From Arthrobacter crusticola (GTDB taxonomy: Bacteria > Actinomycetota > Actinomycetes > Actinomycetales > Micrococcaceae): a stretch of 64,000 bases of DNA. The stretch is taken from positions 248,001 through 312,000 of the forward strand of contig NZ_SMTK01000001.1 in assembly GCF_004357995.1 (NCBI RefSeq), read 5' to 3'. The notes beneath the pieces were generated by a model. That model was not told where the DNA came from. It made no database searches and saw only the letters and a list, made by a program, of their open reading frames with translations. Positions 16,547-27,856 of this stretch are shown piece by piece (the stretch's first letter is position 1; every line of letters starts with the position of its first letter). Made by a program: the position numbers and the translations under genes.

Positions 16547-17050
16547 ATGTCTGTTGTGATGGCCCGCGGTGTTTTGTACGTGCACTCAGCCCCTTCCGCG
16601 TTGTGCCCTCATGTCGAGTGGGCCATTGGGTCGGTGCTCGACAAGCGGGCCGATCTGGACTGGAGGCCTCAACCCGCCGCGCCCGGAATGCACCGCGCCG
16701 AGCTCGCCTGGACCGGACCTCAGGGCTCGGGAGCGCAGCTCGCCTCGGCCCTGCGCGGCTGGGCGCACCTCCGCTACGAGGTCACAGAGGAGCAGAGCGC
16801 CGGAGTCGACGGCGGACGCTGGTCCCACACCCCCGAACTAGGCATCTTCCACGCCACCACCGACGTCCACGGCAACATCATGGTTTCCGAGGACCGCATC
16901 CGCTACGCCTATGAGGCAGGCGCCGGCGACCCTTCGGCCGTCTACAACGAGCTGTCCCTGGCGCTCGGTGAGTCCTGGGATGAGGAGCTCGAGCCGTTCC
17001 GCCATGCAGCCGAAGGTGCTCCCGTCCGCTGGCTGCACCAGGTCGGTTAG
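16547..17050 (+). CDS. DUF3145 family protein
   Basis: 167 residues opening MSVVMARGVLYVHSAPSALCPHVEWAIG, the family signature of this actinobacteria-specific protein. Function unknown; no signal peptide or membrane segment. ATG 16547 follows GGAGG by 5 nt, so the longer frame from 16460 is not used. It is monocistronic: the promoter region carries paired direct repeats and a strong bidirectional terminator follows. Confidence 0.93.
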   Translation: MSVVMARGVLYVHSAPSALCPHVEWAIGSVLDKRADLDWRPQPAAPGMHRAELAWTGPQGSGAQLASALRGWAHLRYEVTEEQSAGVDGGRWSHTPELGIFHATTDVHGNIMVSEDRIRYAYEAGAGDPSAVYNELSLALGESWDEELEPFRHAAEGAPVRWLHQVG

Positions 17051-17098
17051 CAGGCACCCGCGGGGCAATGCAGTAGCCCGGCCGCAGCTCCATAGATT

Positions 17099-17136
17099 GC
17101 AAGAAGGGCACCCCCTGATGGGGGTGCCCTTCTTGC
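17099..17136. terminator. bidirectional terminator between DUF3145 and fabF
   Basis: A perfect stem of about 16 bp, GCAAGAAGGGCACCCC against its complement, with a CTGAT loop. The A-rich and T-rich flanks of the stem let it work for both converging transcripts. Confidence 0.85.
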
Positions 17137-17147
17137 GCGGTGCGGGA

Positions 17148-18383
17148 CTAAACGTTCCGGATGACGACGACGGCGTTGTGGCCGCCGAAGCCGAACGAGT
17201 TGCTCAGCGCCACGATGTCTCCACCGGGCAGCTTGCGCTCGGAGGTGACGACGTCGAGGGGGATCTCCGGGTCCTGGTTCTCCAGATTGATCGTCATCGG
17301 AGCGCTCCGGTCGTACACGGCCAGCACGGTCATGACGGCTTCGATGGCACCGGAGGCGCCGAGCAGGTGGCCGGTCTGCGACTTTGTGGCCGAAACCGCA
17401 ACGTTGTCGACGTGCGAACCGAACGCTTCCTTCAGCGCGATGTACTCGGGCTTGTCACCGACCGGCGTGGAGGTGGCGTGGGCGTTGACGTGGACGACGT
17501 CCGAGGGCAGGGCCCTAGCGTCGAACAGCGCCGCCTTGAGGGCGCGGGTGGCGCCCAGCCCGCCCGGGTCCGGTGCAGTGATGTGGTACGCGTCGGCGGT
17601 GACGGACGTGCCGGCCAGTTCGCCGTAGATACGGGCACCGCGGGCGAGGGCGTGCTCCTCGGCCTCCAGCACCAGGGCGCCGGCGCCCTCACCCATGACG
17701 AAACCGTCGCGGTTGAGGTCGTAGGGCCGTGAGGCGTGCTCGGGGTCGTCATTGCGGCGCGAAAGCGCCTGCATTGAGGCGAACGCTGCCATCGGCATGG
17801 GGTGGATCGCCGCCTCGGCGCCGCCGCACATGACGACATCGGCCTTGCCGGAACGGATCAGTTCGAGGCCCTGCTGGAGGGCCTCGGTGCCCGAGGCGCA
17901 GGCCGAGACGGGGGTGTGCGCTCCGGCGCGGGCTCCGATGTCGAGGCTGACCGCGGCGGCAGGGCCGTTGGGCATCAGCATGGGCACGGTCATCGGCAGG
18001 ACGCGGCGGGGGCCCTTGTCGCGGAGGGTGTCCCAGGCGTCGAGCAGGGTCCACACTCCGCCGATGCCGGTGGCGAAGGCGACGGCCAGACGGTCCGGGT
18101 CGACCTCTTCGATGCCGGAGTCGCGCCAGGCTTCGCGGGAGGCGACAACGGCGAACTGGGTTGAGGGATCCATCCGCTTGGCCTCGACGCGGGTGAGGAC
18201 TTCGCTGGCCGGCGTGGAGACCTGGGCCGCGAACGTGACGGGAAGCTCGTATTTCTGGACCCAGTCGGCCTCGATGGTGTGAGCACCGGAAACACCCTTG
18301 AGGGCGTTTGCCCACATGGTGGGTACGTCACCGCCGATGGGCGTTGTCGCACCAAGGCCGGTGATGACTACTTTGCGGGGCAT
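17148..18383 (-). CDS. fabF: beta-ketoacyl-ACP synthase II
   Basis: Condenses malonyl-ACP with growing acyl-ACP in type II fatty acid synthesis. 411 residues. The Cys-His-His catalytic set is intact: Cys162 in VSACASGTEA, His302 in NAHATSTPVGD, His339 in KSQTGHLLGASG. Last gene of the fabD-fabH-acpP-fabF cluster, 124 bp after acpP and closed by the terminator at 17099. Confidence 0.97.
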   Translation of the reverse strand: MPRKVVITGLGATTPIGGDVPTMWANALKGVSGAHTIEADWVQKYELPVTFAAQVSTPASEVLTRVEAKRMDPSTQFAVVASREAWRDSGIEEVDPDRLAVAFATGIGGVWTLLDAWDTLRDKGPRRVLPMTVPMLMPNGPAAAVSLDIGARAGAHTPVSACASGTEALQQGLELIRSGKADVVMCGGAEAAIHPMPMAAFASMQALSRRNDDPEHASRPYDLNRDGFVMGEGAGALVLEAEEHALARGARIYGELAGTSVTADAYHITAPDPGGLGATRALKAALFDARALPSDVVHVNAHATSTPVGDKPEYIALKEAFGSHVDNVAVSATKSQTGHLLGASGAIEAVMTVLAVYDRSAPMTINLENQDPEIPLDVVTSERKLPGGDIVALSNSFGFGGHNAVVVIRNV

Positions 18384-18507
18384 GGGGTCACTCTTTCAAA
18401 GCGTTGGATCGGTCCACGCCTTCCGGCGGAAACCTAAGGTGAAGAAGGGCGGCTGCCTCCGGCACTCGGGCCGGAGGCTGCCGCCGTCGCTCCTCGCGGA
18501 GCAGGTG

Positions 18508-18753
18508 CTACGCCTGCGCGCCGGCGATGAAGGTAACGGCGTCGCCTACGGTCTTGAGGTTCTTGACTTCCTCGTCGGGGATGCGGACGCCGAACTTTTC
18601 CTCGGCGTTGACGACGATGGTCATCATGGAGATCGAATCGATGTCGAGGTCGTCGGTGAAGGACTTGTCCATCTCGACCGATTCGGGAGCGAGGCCCGTT
18701 TCCTCGTTGACGATCTCAGCCAGACCGGCCAGGATTTCTTCGTTGCTAGCCAT
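18508..18753 (-). CDS. acpP: acyl carrier protein
   Basis: 81-residue acidic helix bundle that carries acyl chains on phosphopantetheine. The attachment Ser lies in DDLDIDSISMMTIV (about 35-48, DS motif). ATG 18753 has AAAGGAG 6 nt upstream; a longer frame to 18849 adds nothing the family has. Sits between fabH and fabF. Confidence 0.97.
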   Translation of the reverse strand: MASNEEILAGLAEIVNEETGLAPESVEMDKSFTDDLDIDSISMMTIVVNAEEKFGVRIPDEEVKNLKTVGDAVTFIAGAQA

Positions 18754-18832
18754 AGTGGCTCCTTTTCTGTTACTGCCGGGCTGTCCCGGCGTGGTTGGGT
18801 CAAACCGCCGTCGGCGGTTTGGGCGTGGAAAA

Positions 18833-19900
18833 TCAGGGAAGGACGACAACCTGGGCGCCGAAGACGAGCCCGGCTCCGAAACCGATCTGCAGGGCGAGCC
18901 CGCCGCTCAGTTCCGGCTGTTCCTTCAGGAGCCGGTGCATGGCCAGCGGAATCGACGCCGCGGAGGTGTTCCCCGCATCGACGATGTCACGGGCCACGCT
19001 CACGTGTTCGGGAAGCTTCAGCTGCTTGACCATCTCATCGATGATACGGATGTTCGCCTGGTGTGGCAGGAAGGCGGCGAGGTCGTCGGCGGTGATTCCG
19101 GCCGCATCGAGTGCCTGCTGGGCGACCTTGGCCATCTCCCAGACGGCCCAGCGGAACACCGTGGGGCCGTCCTGGCGCATGGTGGGCCACAGCGAGGCCT
19201 GCTCGGCCGCTGGGGCGGCGGCTTCGCCGTCGCCCTCCAAAGGGGCGAGGGCGCCGAGGGAGTAGTCGCGGATGTCAATGAGGGATCGGGTCATGCGGAT
19301 CGATTCGTGCTTGCTGCCGTCCGAGCCCCACACCGACGGGCCGATGCCCGCAGTGGTCGACGGGCCGACGACGACGGCGCCCGCGCCGTCACCCAGCAGG
19401 AAGGAGATGGTGCGGTCGGAGTTGTCGATGAAGTCGGAGAGCTTTTCGACGCCGACGACGAGGACGTACTCCGCGGTACCGGCGTGCACGAGGGCGTCGG
19501 CCTGGGCGATCCCGTAGCAGTAGCCTGCGCACGCCGCGGAGATGTCGTACGCCGGGGCGGGGGTCGCACCGAGCCGGTCCGCGAGCTGCGCGGAGGCCGA
19601 GGGAGTGGCGTAGGGGTGGGTGACCGTGGAGACGAGCACCCCGCCGAGCTGCTTGGCGTCGATGCCGGCGTTGGCCAGGGCCTCGCGGGCGGCCGCCTCG
19701 GCCATGTCGATGACACTCACGTCGCGCGGAGCGCGGTGGCGGGTGACGATGCCCGTGCGCTGGCGGATCCATTCGTCGGAGGAATCGATCCACTGCACGA
19801 CGTCGTCATTGGTGACGATCACCTCGGGCCGGTACGCCCCGACGCCGAGAATGCGGGTGTAGTCGCGCAGGGGGGCCTGCTGAAGAGCCGGAGTGCTCAC
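18833..19900 (-). CDS. fabH: beta-ketoacyl-ACP synthase III
   Basis: Starts fatty acid synthesis by condensing acyl-CoA with malonyl-ACP; in actinobacteria it usually accepts branched primers. 355 residues, slightly long because of an acidic/Ala insert near 222-236. Cys124 (SAACAGY), His280 (LPHQANIR) and Asn311 (DAGNTSAAS) form the active site. The GTG at 19900 overlaps the fabD stop by 4 bases (GTGA), so translation is coupled. Confidence 0.96.
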   Translation of the reverse strand: MSTPALQQAPLRDYTRILGVGAYRPEVIVTNDDVVQWIDSSDEWIRQRTGIVTRHRAPRDVSVIDMAEAAAREALANAGIDAKQLGGVLVSTVTHPYATPSASAQLADRLGATPAPAYDISAACAGYCYGIAQADALVHAGTAEYVLVVGVEKLSDFIDNSDRTISFLLGDGAGAVVVGPSTTAGIGPSVWGSDGSKHESIRMTRSLIDIRDYSLGALAPLEGDGEAAAPAAEQASLWPTMRQDGPTVFRWAVWEMAKVAQQALDAAGITADDLAAFLPHQANIRIIDEMVKQLKLPEHVSVARDIVDAGNTSAASIPLAMHRLLKEQPELSGGLALQIGFGAGLVFGAQVVVLP

Positions 19901-20859
19901 TGATGTCCTTCTGCCAGGGATGAGTCGGTATCCAGGAGACGCGAATGCTCGTCGATGAAGGCGCGGGCCGCGTCGAGGTCCTCCGGAGATTTTACGGGCA
20001 ATGCGGCCGTACCGCGCATTCCGCGTTTCGCCAGCCCGGTCAGGGTGCCCGCCGGGGCGAGCTCCAGCATGCCGGTCACCCCCATTTCCTGCATCGACGC
20101 CATGCACAGATCCCATCGCACCGGGCGTGACACCTGGGCGATGAGGCTGTCAAGGTTCGCCTCGCCGGTGCTCACCGGCTGCCCGTCGTAATTCGAGAGC
20201 AGGGTCGGCAGGGGCTCGGCGGGGGTAAGCGAGGGGCGCAGGGCCTCAAGTGCGGTCACGGCCGGGGCCATGTGCGAAGTGTGGAACGCGCCGGCGACCT
20301 TCAGCGGGATCACCCGGGCCTTGGCCGGCGGATCGGCGGCGAGGGCGGCGAGCTGCTCGAGCGTCCCGGCGGCCACCACCTGCCCGCCGCCGTTAGCGTT
20401 TGCCGCGGTGAGACCGAGCCGGTCCAGGACCTGCGCGACGTCGTCGGGATCACCGCCCAGGACGGCGCTCATGCCCGAGGGCACGGCCGCGGCGGCCTCG
20501 GCCATGGCAGTGGCACGGACGCGGACGAAGGCGATCGCGTCGGCCTCGGTGAGTGCGCCCGAGATGGCCGTGGCGGTCAATTCGCCCACCGAGTGGCCCG
20601 CCACGACGGTTCCGGCGGTCATCGGGCGGTTCTCGAGGAGAACCCGGGCGGCGACCAGCCCGGCGGCAACGATCAGGGGCTGAGCGACGGCCGTGTCCTT
20701 GATGGTGTCCTCGTCGGACACCGTGCCGTGCTTGACCAGGTCGACGCCGGCCTGGTCACTGAGGAGGGCGAGGTGCCCGGCCACGCCGGGCAGTTCTAGC
20801 CACGGGCTAAGGAATCCTGGCGTTTGGGACCCCTGGCCGGGGCAGGCGATTGCGAGCAC
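19897..20859 (-). CDS. fabD: malonyl-CoA:ACP acyltransferase
   Basis: Transfers malonyl from CoA to ACP, supplying the extender for FASII. 320 residues. Seen: LAIACPGQGSQ (2-12), nucleophile Ser90 in GHSVGEL, and the GAFHTSHM histidine segment. The start is GTG. A perfect inverted repeat 68-84 nt upstream of the start is the best candidate operator for the cluster. Confidence 0.96.
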   Translation of the reverse strand: MLAIACPGQGSQTPGFLSPWLELPGVAGHLALLSDQAGVDLVKHGTVSDEDTIKDTAVAQPLIVAAGLVAARVLLENRPMTAGTVVAGHSVGELTATAISGALTEADAIAFVRVRATAMAEAAAAVPSGMSAVLGGDPDDVAQVLDRLGLTAANANGGGQVVAAGTLEQLAALAADPPAKARVIPLKVAGAFHTSHMAPAVTALEALRPSLTPAEPLPTLLSNYDGQPVSTGEANLDSLIAQVSRPVRWDLCMASMQEMGVTGMLELAPAGTLTGLAKRGMRGTAALPVKSPEDLDAARAFIDEHSRLLDTDSSLAEGHQ

Positions 20860-20926
20860 GTTTCCAGCTTTCCAAATCGGCGATGCTTTCTCGGGTGTTT
20901 CGTCGAACCAAGCTGCGGCGGACGCT

Positions 20927-20943
20927 TTGTAGGAACTCTACAA
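20927..20943. promoter_or_regulatory. inverted repeat upstream of fabD, candidate FasR operator
   Basis: TTGTAG-GAACT-CTACAA: perfect 6-bp arms around 5 nt, in the 93-bp gap between fasR and fabD. A second copy matching at 13 of 17 positions lies upstream of fasR (22244-22260). Two copies at exactly the regulator promoter and the fab promoter argue for a real site. Confidence 0.6.
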
Positions 20944-20952
20944 GGTCCAGCC

Positions 20953-22206
20953 CTACCCGGATCGGGTCGGCGACCGTTCCGGGGAGGACTTCGAGGGCTG
21001 ATAGAGCCGCCCGACGACCAGCGCCGTCTGCAGGACAAACGCCTCCCGGGGGAGCAGCGGGTCCCACCCGGTGACGTCGCAGACCCTGCGCAGCCGGTAC
21101 CGAACGGTGTTGGCGTGGACGAACAGTGCACGCGAGGTGGCCTCGAGCGAGTGCCCCAGCGTCAGGTAGGCGGAGAGGGTCTGCTCAAGGCCGTTTGAGG
21201 CGTTGATCAGCGGCCGGTAGATGTTGTGGACCAGGGCCTTCCGCGCCGAATCGTCACCGGAGACGACCCGCTCGGGCCAGAGGTCCTCCGCCGACACCGG
21301 CCGGGGCGCCGTTGGCCAGGCCTTCGCTGCCGTGAGGCCGGCGAAGGCGGCCTGCGCCGAGCTGCTCGCCGCGACGAGGGACTCCGCCTCCGGGCCGTAC
21401 ACCACCGGGCCCGGCCCGAAGAGTTCACTGAGACGGGCGTAGGAGGAGTCGCGGTCGTGCACGCCGCCGAGGACCAGGATGAGCCGGTCGCCCTGGATGC
21501 CGACGAGGGTGTCCTCCGCCAGCCGTCCGGTGACCCGCCGCAGCTCGTTGAGGAACCCGGCGTTGGGTTCGGGCGGCGCGCTGCCCACCATCACCGTGAT
21601 GCGGCCCGTGGAGTTCCACCCGACCGCGGCGATGCGCGAGCGCAGGGCATCAGAGCTTTCACCGCGCAGGATCGCGTCGACCACAAGGGCCTCGAGGCGG
21701 GTGTCCCAGGATCCGCGCGTCTCGGCGGCACGGGCATAGACGTCGGCGGCGGCGAAGGCGACCTCGCGGGAGTAGCGAAGCACCGCCTCACGCAGGGGCG
21801 CCTGATCGGCCGGCGGCGCCAGGAAGGGCACCTGGTCCTCGACCACCTGGACCACGACGCGGATCAGCTGGAGGGCCTTCTGCAGGCTGATCGAGCGCGT
21901 CAGCTCCGTCGGGGCGGTGCCGAAGACGTCGCTGAGCACCCAGGCCGGGGAGACGGGACGCTGGTACCAGTTGACGAAGGAGGCGATGCCCTTCTGGGCG
22001 ACCATGCCCAGCGCCGAGCGTTCATCGGGGCGCAGCCCGCGGTACCAGGGGAGGTCGGAGTCAAGCTGCTTCAGGGTGGCCGTGGAGAGCGCCCCGATCT
22101 TCGAGCGCAGCCGCTCCACGGTGTCGGGATCCGGCGGTGCGGCCGATGACCCTCTGGCGGCCCCTGCGGTCCGGGGCGGGGAGGCAGGGCTGTCGGGGAG
22201 CGGCAT
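20953..22206 (-). CDS. fasR: PucR-family regulator of fatty acid synthesis (FasR-like)
   Basis: 417 residues. N-terminal two thirds is a GGDEF-like/PucR sensory region; the C-terminus carries the PucR helix-turn-helix, LSAYLTLGHSLEATSRALFVHANTVRYRLRRV (about 358-389). In Streptomyces the PucR-type protein encoded next to fabD-fabH-acpP-fabF activates that operon, and the same arrangement is seen here, so the name rests on family plus position. ATG 22206 is preferred over ATG 22242 because TATGCT lies 6 nt upstream (leaderless mRNA) and because the 22242 codon abuts the putative operator. Confidence 0.85.
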   Translation of the reverse strand: MPLPDSPASPPRTAGAARGSSAAPPDPDTVERLRSKIGALSTATLKQLDSDLPWYRGLRPDERSALGMVAQKGIASFVNWYQRPVSPAWVLSDVFGTAPTELTRSISLQKALQLIRVVVQVVEDQVPFLAPPADQAPLREAVLRYSREVAFAAADVYARAAETRGSWDTRLEALVVDAILRGESSDALRSRIAAVGWNSTGRITVMVGSAPPEPNAGFLNELRRVTGRLAEDTLVGIQGDRLILVLGGVHDRDSSYARLSELFGPGPVVYGPEAESLVAASSSAQAAFAGLTAAKAWPTAPRPVSAEDLWPERVVSGDDSARKALVHNIYRPLINASNGLEQTLSAYLTLGHSLEATSRALFVHANTVRYRLRRVCDVTGWDPLLPREAFVLQTALVVGRLYQPSKSSPERSPTRSG

Positions 22207-22212
22207 GAACTG

Positions 22213-22218
22213 AGCATA
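22213..22218 (-). promoter_or_regulatory. -10 element of a leaderless fasR promoter
   Basis: On the minus strand TATGCT is followed by 6 nt and then ATG. This spacing places transcription start at the A of the start codon, a common actinobacterial arrangement. Confidence 0.5.
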
Positions 22219-22243
22219 CGGTTTTCGCCCGGGAAGCTCCATT

Positions 22244-22260
22244 TTGTGGGACAGCTACAA
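22244..22260. promoter_or_regulatory. inverted repeat upstream of fasR, second candidate FasR operator
   Basis: TTGTGG-GACAG-CTACAA differs from the fabD copy at one arm position and three spacer positions. It sits just upstream of the expected -35 position of the fasR promoter, suiting autoregulation. Confidence 0.55.
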
Positions 22261-22278
22261 AGAAAGTGCTTAAACGCA

Positions 22279-22314
22279 ACGGCGGGCGGTGGACTTCCGT
22301 CCACCGCCCGCCGT
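22279..22314 (-). terminator. terminator of aceE
   Basis: A 15-bp GC-rich stem (ACGGCGGGCGGTGGA and its complement) around CTTCCG. On the minus strand it is followed by TGCGTTTAAGCACTTTCTTTG, a T-rich run. It separates aceE from the fasR-fab cluster. Confidence 0.8.
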
Positions 22315-22347
22315 CACCGGATCAGGCCCGGGGGCCCTTGCCCAGGA

Positions 22348-25101
<2,754 letters not shown>

Positions 25102-25530
25102 GCGAAAACCTCTCCACTTGTCGCCGATGATGTCAGCGACGCTTATGACTTTGTGCTTCGGATCGATTGCCCGAATGATTGTGCAGGTCCGGCCGGGGGC
25201 TGATTAACCGAGGCCGTTCACCGAATCACTCTATCGCCGCGGCGGGCCGGATGCGTAGCCGCGGCTTCGCGCTGGGCGAAACGGCGGACGGCGGGGCCGC
25301 GGCGTCCCGCCCGTGGGCCGCCGCGCCAGGGCGGCGTCGGCCGGTCGATGGGCGGTGCGCGGCGGGGGAAGAGGGGAGCGGTGCCGACCGGCAGGGGCGC
25401 GCAGCAGCCCGGGCAAAGGTCATGCCAGCTTGAAGCGTGGCGTATAAAGGTGTTGGCTGGTAGTAATACAAGACTAGCTTTGTGCGGATTCGTCACCTGG
25501 ACGGTCCCGGCGTTCTTCAGGAGGAACTAA
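25102..25530. other. intergenic region between aceE and DUF3052
   Basis: 429 bp without a supported gene. It must hold both divergent promoters. The middle (25220-25420) is extremely GC-rich; the short open frames there look random. The last 90 bp become AT-richer (TATAAA at 25443, TAATACAAG near 25460) and end with AGGAGGAAC, the ribosome site of DUF3052. I see no riboswitch or repeat. Confidence 0.6.
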
Positions 25531-25950
25531 GTGAGCGAGGCCGAAGCCGCCACTGCAGTAAGTGTGGCGGGCAAGTTGGGTTTCAAGACCGGTGACCTTG
25601 TTCAGGAGCTCGGCTACGACGAGGACGTCGACTTCGACTTCCGCGACGCCCTCGAGGCTGACATCGGGTCGGAACTTCTGATGGAGGACGACCAGGACGT
25701 CGTGGACGGCGTCATCCTGTGGTGGCGCAACAACGACGGTGATCTCGTCGATGCTCTTGTCGACGCGCTGGTTTCCCTCGGCGCAGGCGGCGTCATCTGG
25801 GTCCTCACCCCCAAGCCCGGGCGCGAGGGCTACGTGGCTCCGTCCGAAATCCAGGAGGCCGCGCCCACCGCAGGGCTCCACTCAACCTCCTCCGCGGGGG
25901 TCTCGAAGGAGTGGGCCGCAACCCGCCTGGTGAGCCGGCGGAAGCAGTAG
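25531..25950 (+). CDS. DUF3052 family protein
   Basis: 139 residues, acidic, no signal peptide. The segment AGKLGFKTGDLVQELGYDEDVDFDFRDALE followed by WWRNNDGDLVDALVD identifies the family, which in actinobacteria regularly lies next to aceE and a peroxiredoxin gene. Function unknown. The start is GTG with AGGAGG upstream. The peroxiredoxin gene begins 1 nt after its stop. Confidence 0.92.
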   Translation: MSEAEAATAVSVAGKLGFKTGDLVQELGYDEDVDFDFRDALEADIGSELLMEDDQDVVDGVILWWRNNDGDLVDALVDALVSLGAGGVIWVLTPKPGREGYVAPSEIQEAAPTAGLHSTSSAGVSKEWAATRLVSRRKQ

Positions 25951-25951
25951 A

Positions 25952-26425
25952 GTGACGCGGCTCCCTGTTCCGGGTGAGCCCGCACCCGATGCCGAGCTGG
26001 TGAACCAGCATGGCGAAACGGTTCGCTTGAGTGCGCTTCGGGGTGCACCCGCGGCGCTTGTCTTCTTTCCCTCGGCTTTCTCCCGAATCTGCACCCGGGA
26101 ACTGGCGGATCTGGAGGCCTCCCGGGGTCTTTTCTCGGCCCAAGATGTACGGCTGCTCGGTATTTCGACCGACTCCAAGTACACCCTCCGGGCCTATGCC
26201 GAGGCCGAAGGCCTTTCCTTCGATCTCCTCTCGGACTTCTGGCCCCACGGCGCCGCAGCCCAGGCCTTCGGCGTGTTCGATGGGCGGGCGGGCCACGCGG
26301 GGCGGTTCACCTTCTTCCTCGATTCCCACGGCGTCGTCTCCTCCGTCGTCAGCTCCGGCCCGGGAGAGCCCCGCAGCGCGGCGGACTATGCCTCCGCCGT
26401 CGCCCTGCTGGACGGTGCGGCGTGA
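25952..26425 (+). CDS. peroxiredoxin (AhpE/AhpC-TSA family)
   Basis: Thiol peroxidase of 157 residues. The peroxidatic Cys47 lies in FFPSAFSRICTREL, the PxxF(S/T)xxC(T/S) box; no second conserved Cys is evident, so a 1-Cys mechanism of the AhpE type is likely. The start is GTG, coupled to DUF3052. Its stop overlaps the sirtuin start (GTGA), so a peroxide-detoxifying enzyme and an NAD-dependent deacylase are made from one transcript. Confidence 0.93.
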   Translation: MTRLPVPGEPAPDAELVNQHGETVRLSALRGAPAALVFFPSAFSRICTRELADLEASRGLFSAQDVRLLGISTDSKYTLRAYAEAEGLSFDLLSDFWPHGAAAQAFGVFDGRAGHAGRFTFFLDSHGVVSSVVSSGPGEPRSAADYASAVALLDGAA

Positions 26426-27381
26426 GCGTGCAGCCAGGACAGAATCCGCCCGGCGAGCCCGTGCCAGCGGATCCGGCGGCCAATCCGCGCTTCGGACTCA
26501 CGGGATTCGCGACGGACGGCTCCACTTCTCTGGCACCCCTCGATGCGGATGCTCGATGCCGGCTCGATTCTGCCGTGGAACTGCTCTCCGGCCTGCGGCT
26601 CGCCGTCCTGACCGGGGCGGGCCTCAGCACGGATTCGGGCATCCCGGACTACCGCGGGCCGTCGTCGCCCCCGCGCAACCCGATGACCTACCAGCAGTTC
26701 GTGGGCGATGAAGCCCTCCGCCGGCGGTACTGGGCCCGCAACCACGTGGGCTGGCGCCACCTGCGCCACGCCGACCCCAACCCGGGCCACGCCGCCGTCG
26801 CCCGGCTCGAGCAGCGCGGGCTGATCACCGGGCTCATCACCCAGAACGTGGACCGGCTCCACTCAACGGCGGGCAGCGTCAATGTCATCGATCTCCACGG
26901 CACCTACGACCGGGTTGTCTGCCTCAACTGCAGGACGCCGTTCCGCCGGGCCGAAATCGCCGAGCTGCTCGAAAAGCTCAATCCCGGCTACCTCGAGCGC
27001 GAGGCCGACGCCGGGGACGTCGCCCCCGACGCCGACGCCGATGTCGACGACACCGCCGACTTCGTGATCGCACCGTGCCCGGTCTGCGGCGGGATGCTCA
27101 AGCCGGACTTTGTCTACTTTGGCGAGAACGTGCCGAAGGACCGGGTCACCGAGGCCTACCGCATGGTGGACGAGGCCGGGGCCCTGCTGGTCGCCGGATC
27201 CTCACTCACCGTGATGAGCGGGCTGCGGTTCGTCCGCCACGCGCACAAGGCCGGGAAGCCCGTGGTCATCATCAACCGCGGCGCCACCCGGGGCGACGAC
27301 CTGGCGACCCTGCTCATCGACGCCGGAGTATCGGAGTCACTGACCTACCTCGCGGAGAGGCTCCCCGCGCTGGAGAATTGA
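26422..27381 (+). CDS. Sir2-family NAD-dependent protein deacylase
   Basis: 319 residues, long for a bacterial sirtuin because of a roughly 45-residue N-terminal lead and an acidic insert (DADADVDDTAD). Seen: NAD site LTGAGLSTDSGIPDYRG (55-71), TQNVDRLH (139-146), catalytic His in DLHGTYDRVVC, two zinc Cys pairs CLNC and CPVC, and GSSLTVMSG. Likely removes acyl groups from lysines using NAD+. The GTG start overlaps the peroxiredoxin stop by 4 bases. Confidence 0.94.
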   Translation: MSVQPGQNPPGEPVPADPAANPRFGLTGFATDGSTSLAPLDADARCRLDSAVELLSGLRLAVLTGAGLSTDSGIPDYRGPSSPPRNPMTYQQFVGDEALRRRYWARNHVGWRHLRHADPNPGHAAVARLEQRGLITGLITQNVDRLHSTAGSVNVIDLHGTYDRVVCLNCRTPFRRAEIAELLEKLNPGYLEREADAGDVAPDADADVDDTADFVIAPCPVCGGMLKPDFVYFGENVPKDRVTEAYRMVDEAGALLVAGSSLTVMSGLRFVRHAHKAGKPVVIINRGATRGDDLATLLIDAGVSESLTYLAERLPALEN

Positions 27382-27499
27382 CCATGGACTGCCAATGTGC
27401 CGGGCGCCAGCGATTGGCGCGTGCCGTCGGTCATCGGGTAGAGTCAGTCCTCGTGATGAGCGCTTCTCCGGATTCCCGGCGCGCCGCGTTCACGCATTT

Positions 27500-27575
27500 G
27501 GGTCTTTAGCTCAGCTGGTAGAGCGCCACGTTTACACCGTGGATGTCATCGGTTCGATCCCGGTAGGACCCACCA
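27500..27575 (+). tRNA. tRNA-Val(UAC)
   Basis: Acceptor GGGTCTT pairs with AGGACCC; the anticodon stem CCACG/CGTGG encloses TTTACAC, giving anticodon TAC. T-arm GGTTCGATCC is standard. CCA is encoded (27573-27575). Confidence 0.96.
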
Positions 27576-27579
27576 GCGG

Positions 27580-27630
27580 AACCCCGCCAACTCTGAGGCT
27601 TTTGCCCCTGAGCTGGCGGGGTTTCCTCGT
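27580..27630 (+). terminator. terminator of tRNA-Val
   Basis: AACCCCGCCA pairs with TGGCGGGGTT across a 24-nt loop that itself contains a small stem, followed by TCCTCGTTT. It starts 5 nt after the tRNA. Confidence 0.75.
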
Positions 27631-27856
27631 TTCCGGGATTTCCTCATTTCCGGTCGATACTGCGGAATCCAGATATTCGAGGTCGAGCAACCTTGCATGG
27701 GGTTAACACCGCCACAGCGAAGCGACGGTAATCCATCGTGGTGGAGGTTTCGCCCCACGCGGTGCGCGCCACCGAGAACTCCGCCCACAGAACCTGCACC
27801 ATGACCGGAGAGGAGTTGGTGCATAATCGGTGCAGGTCTCAAATTTGGGGGAACAC

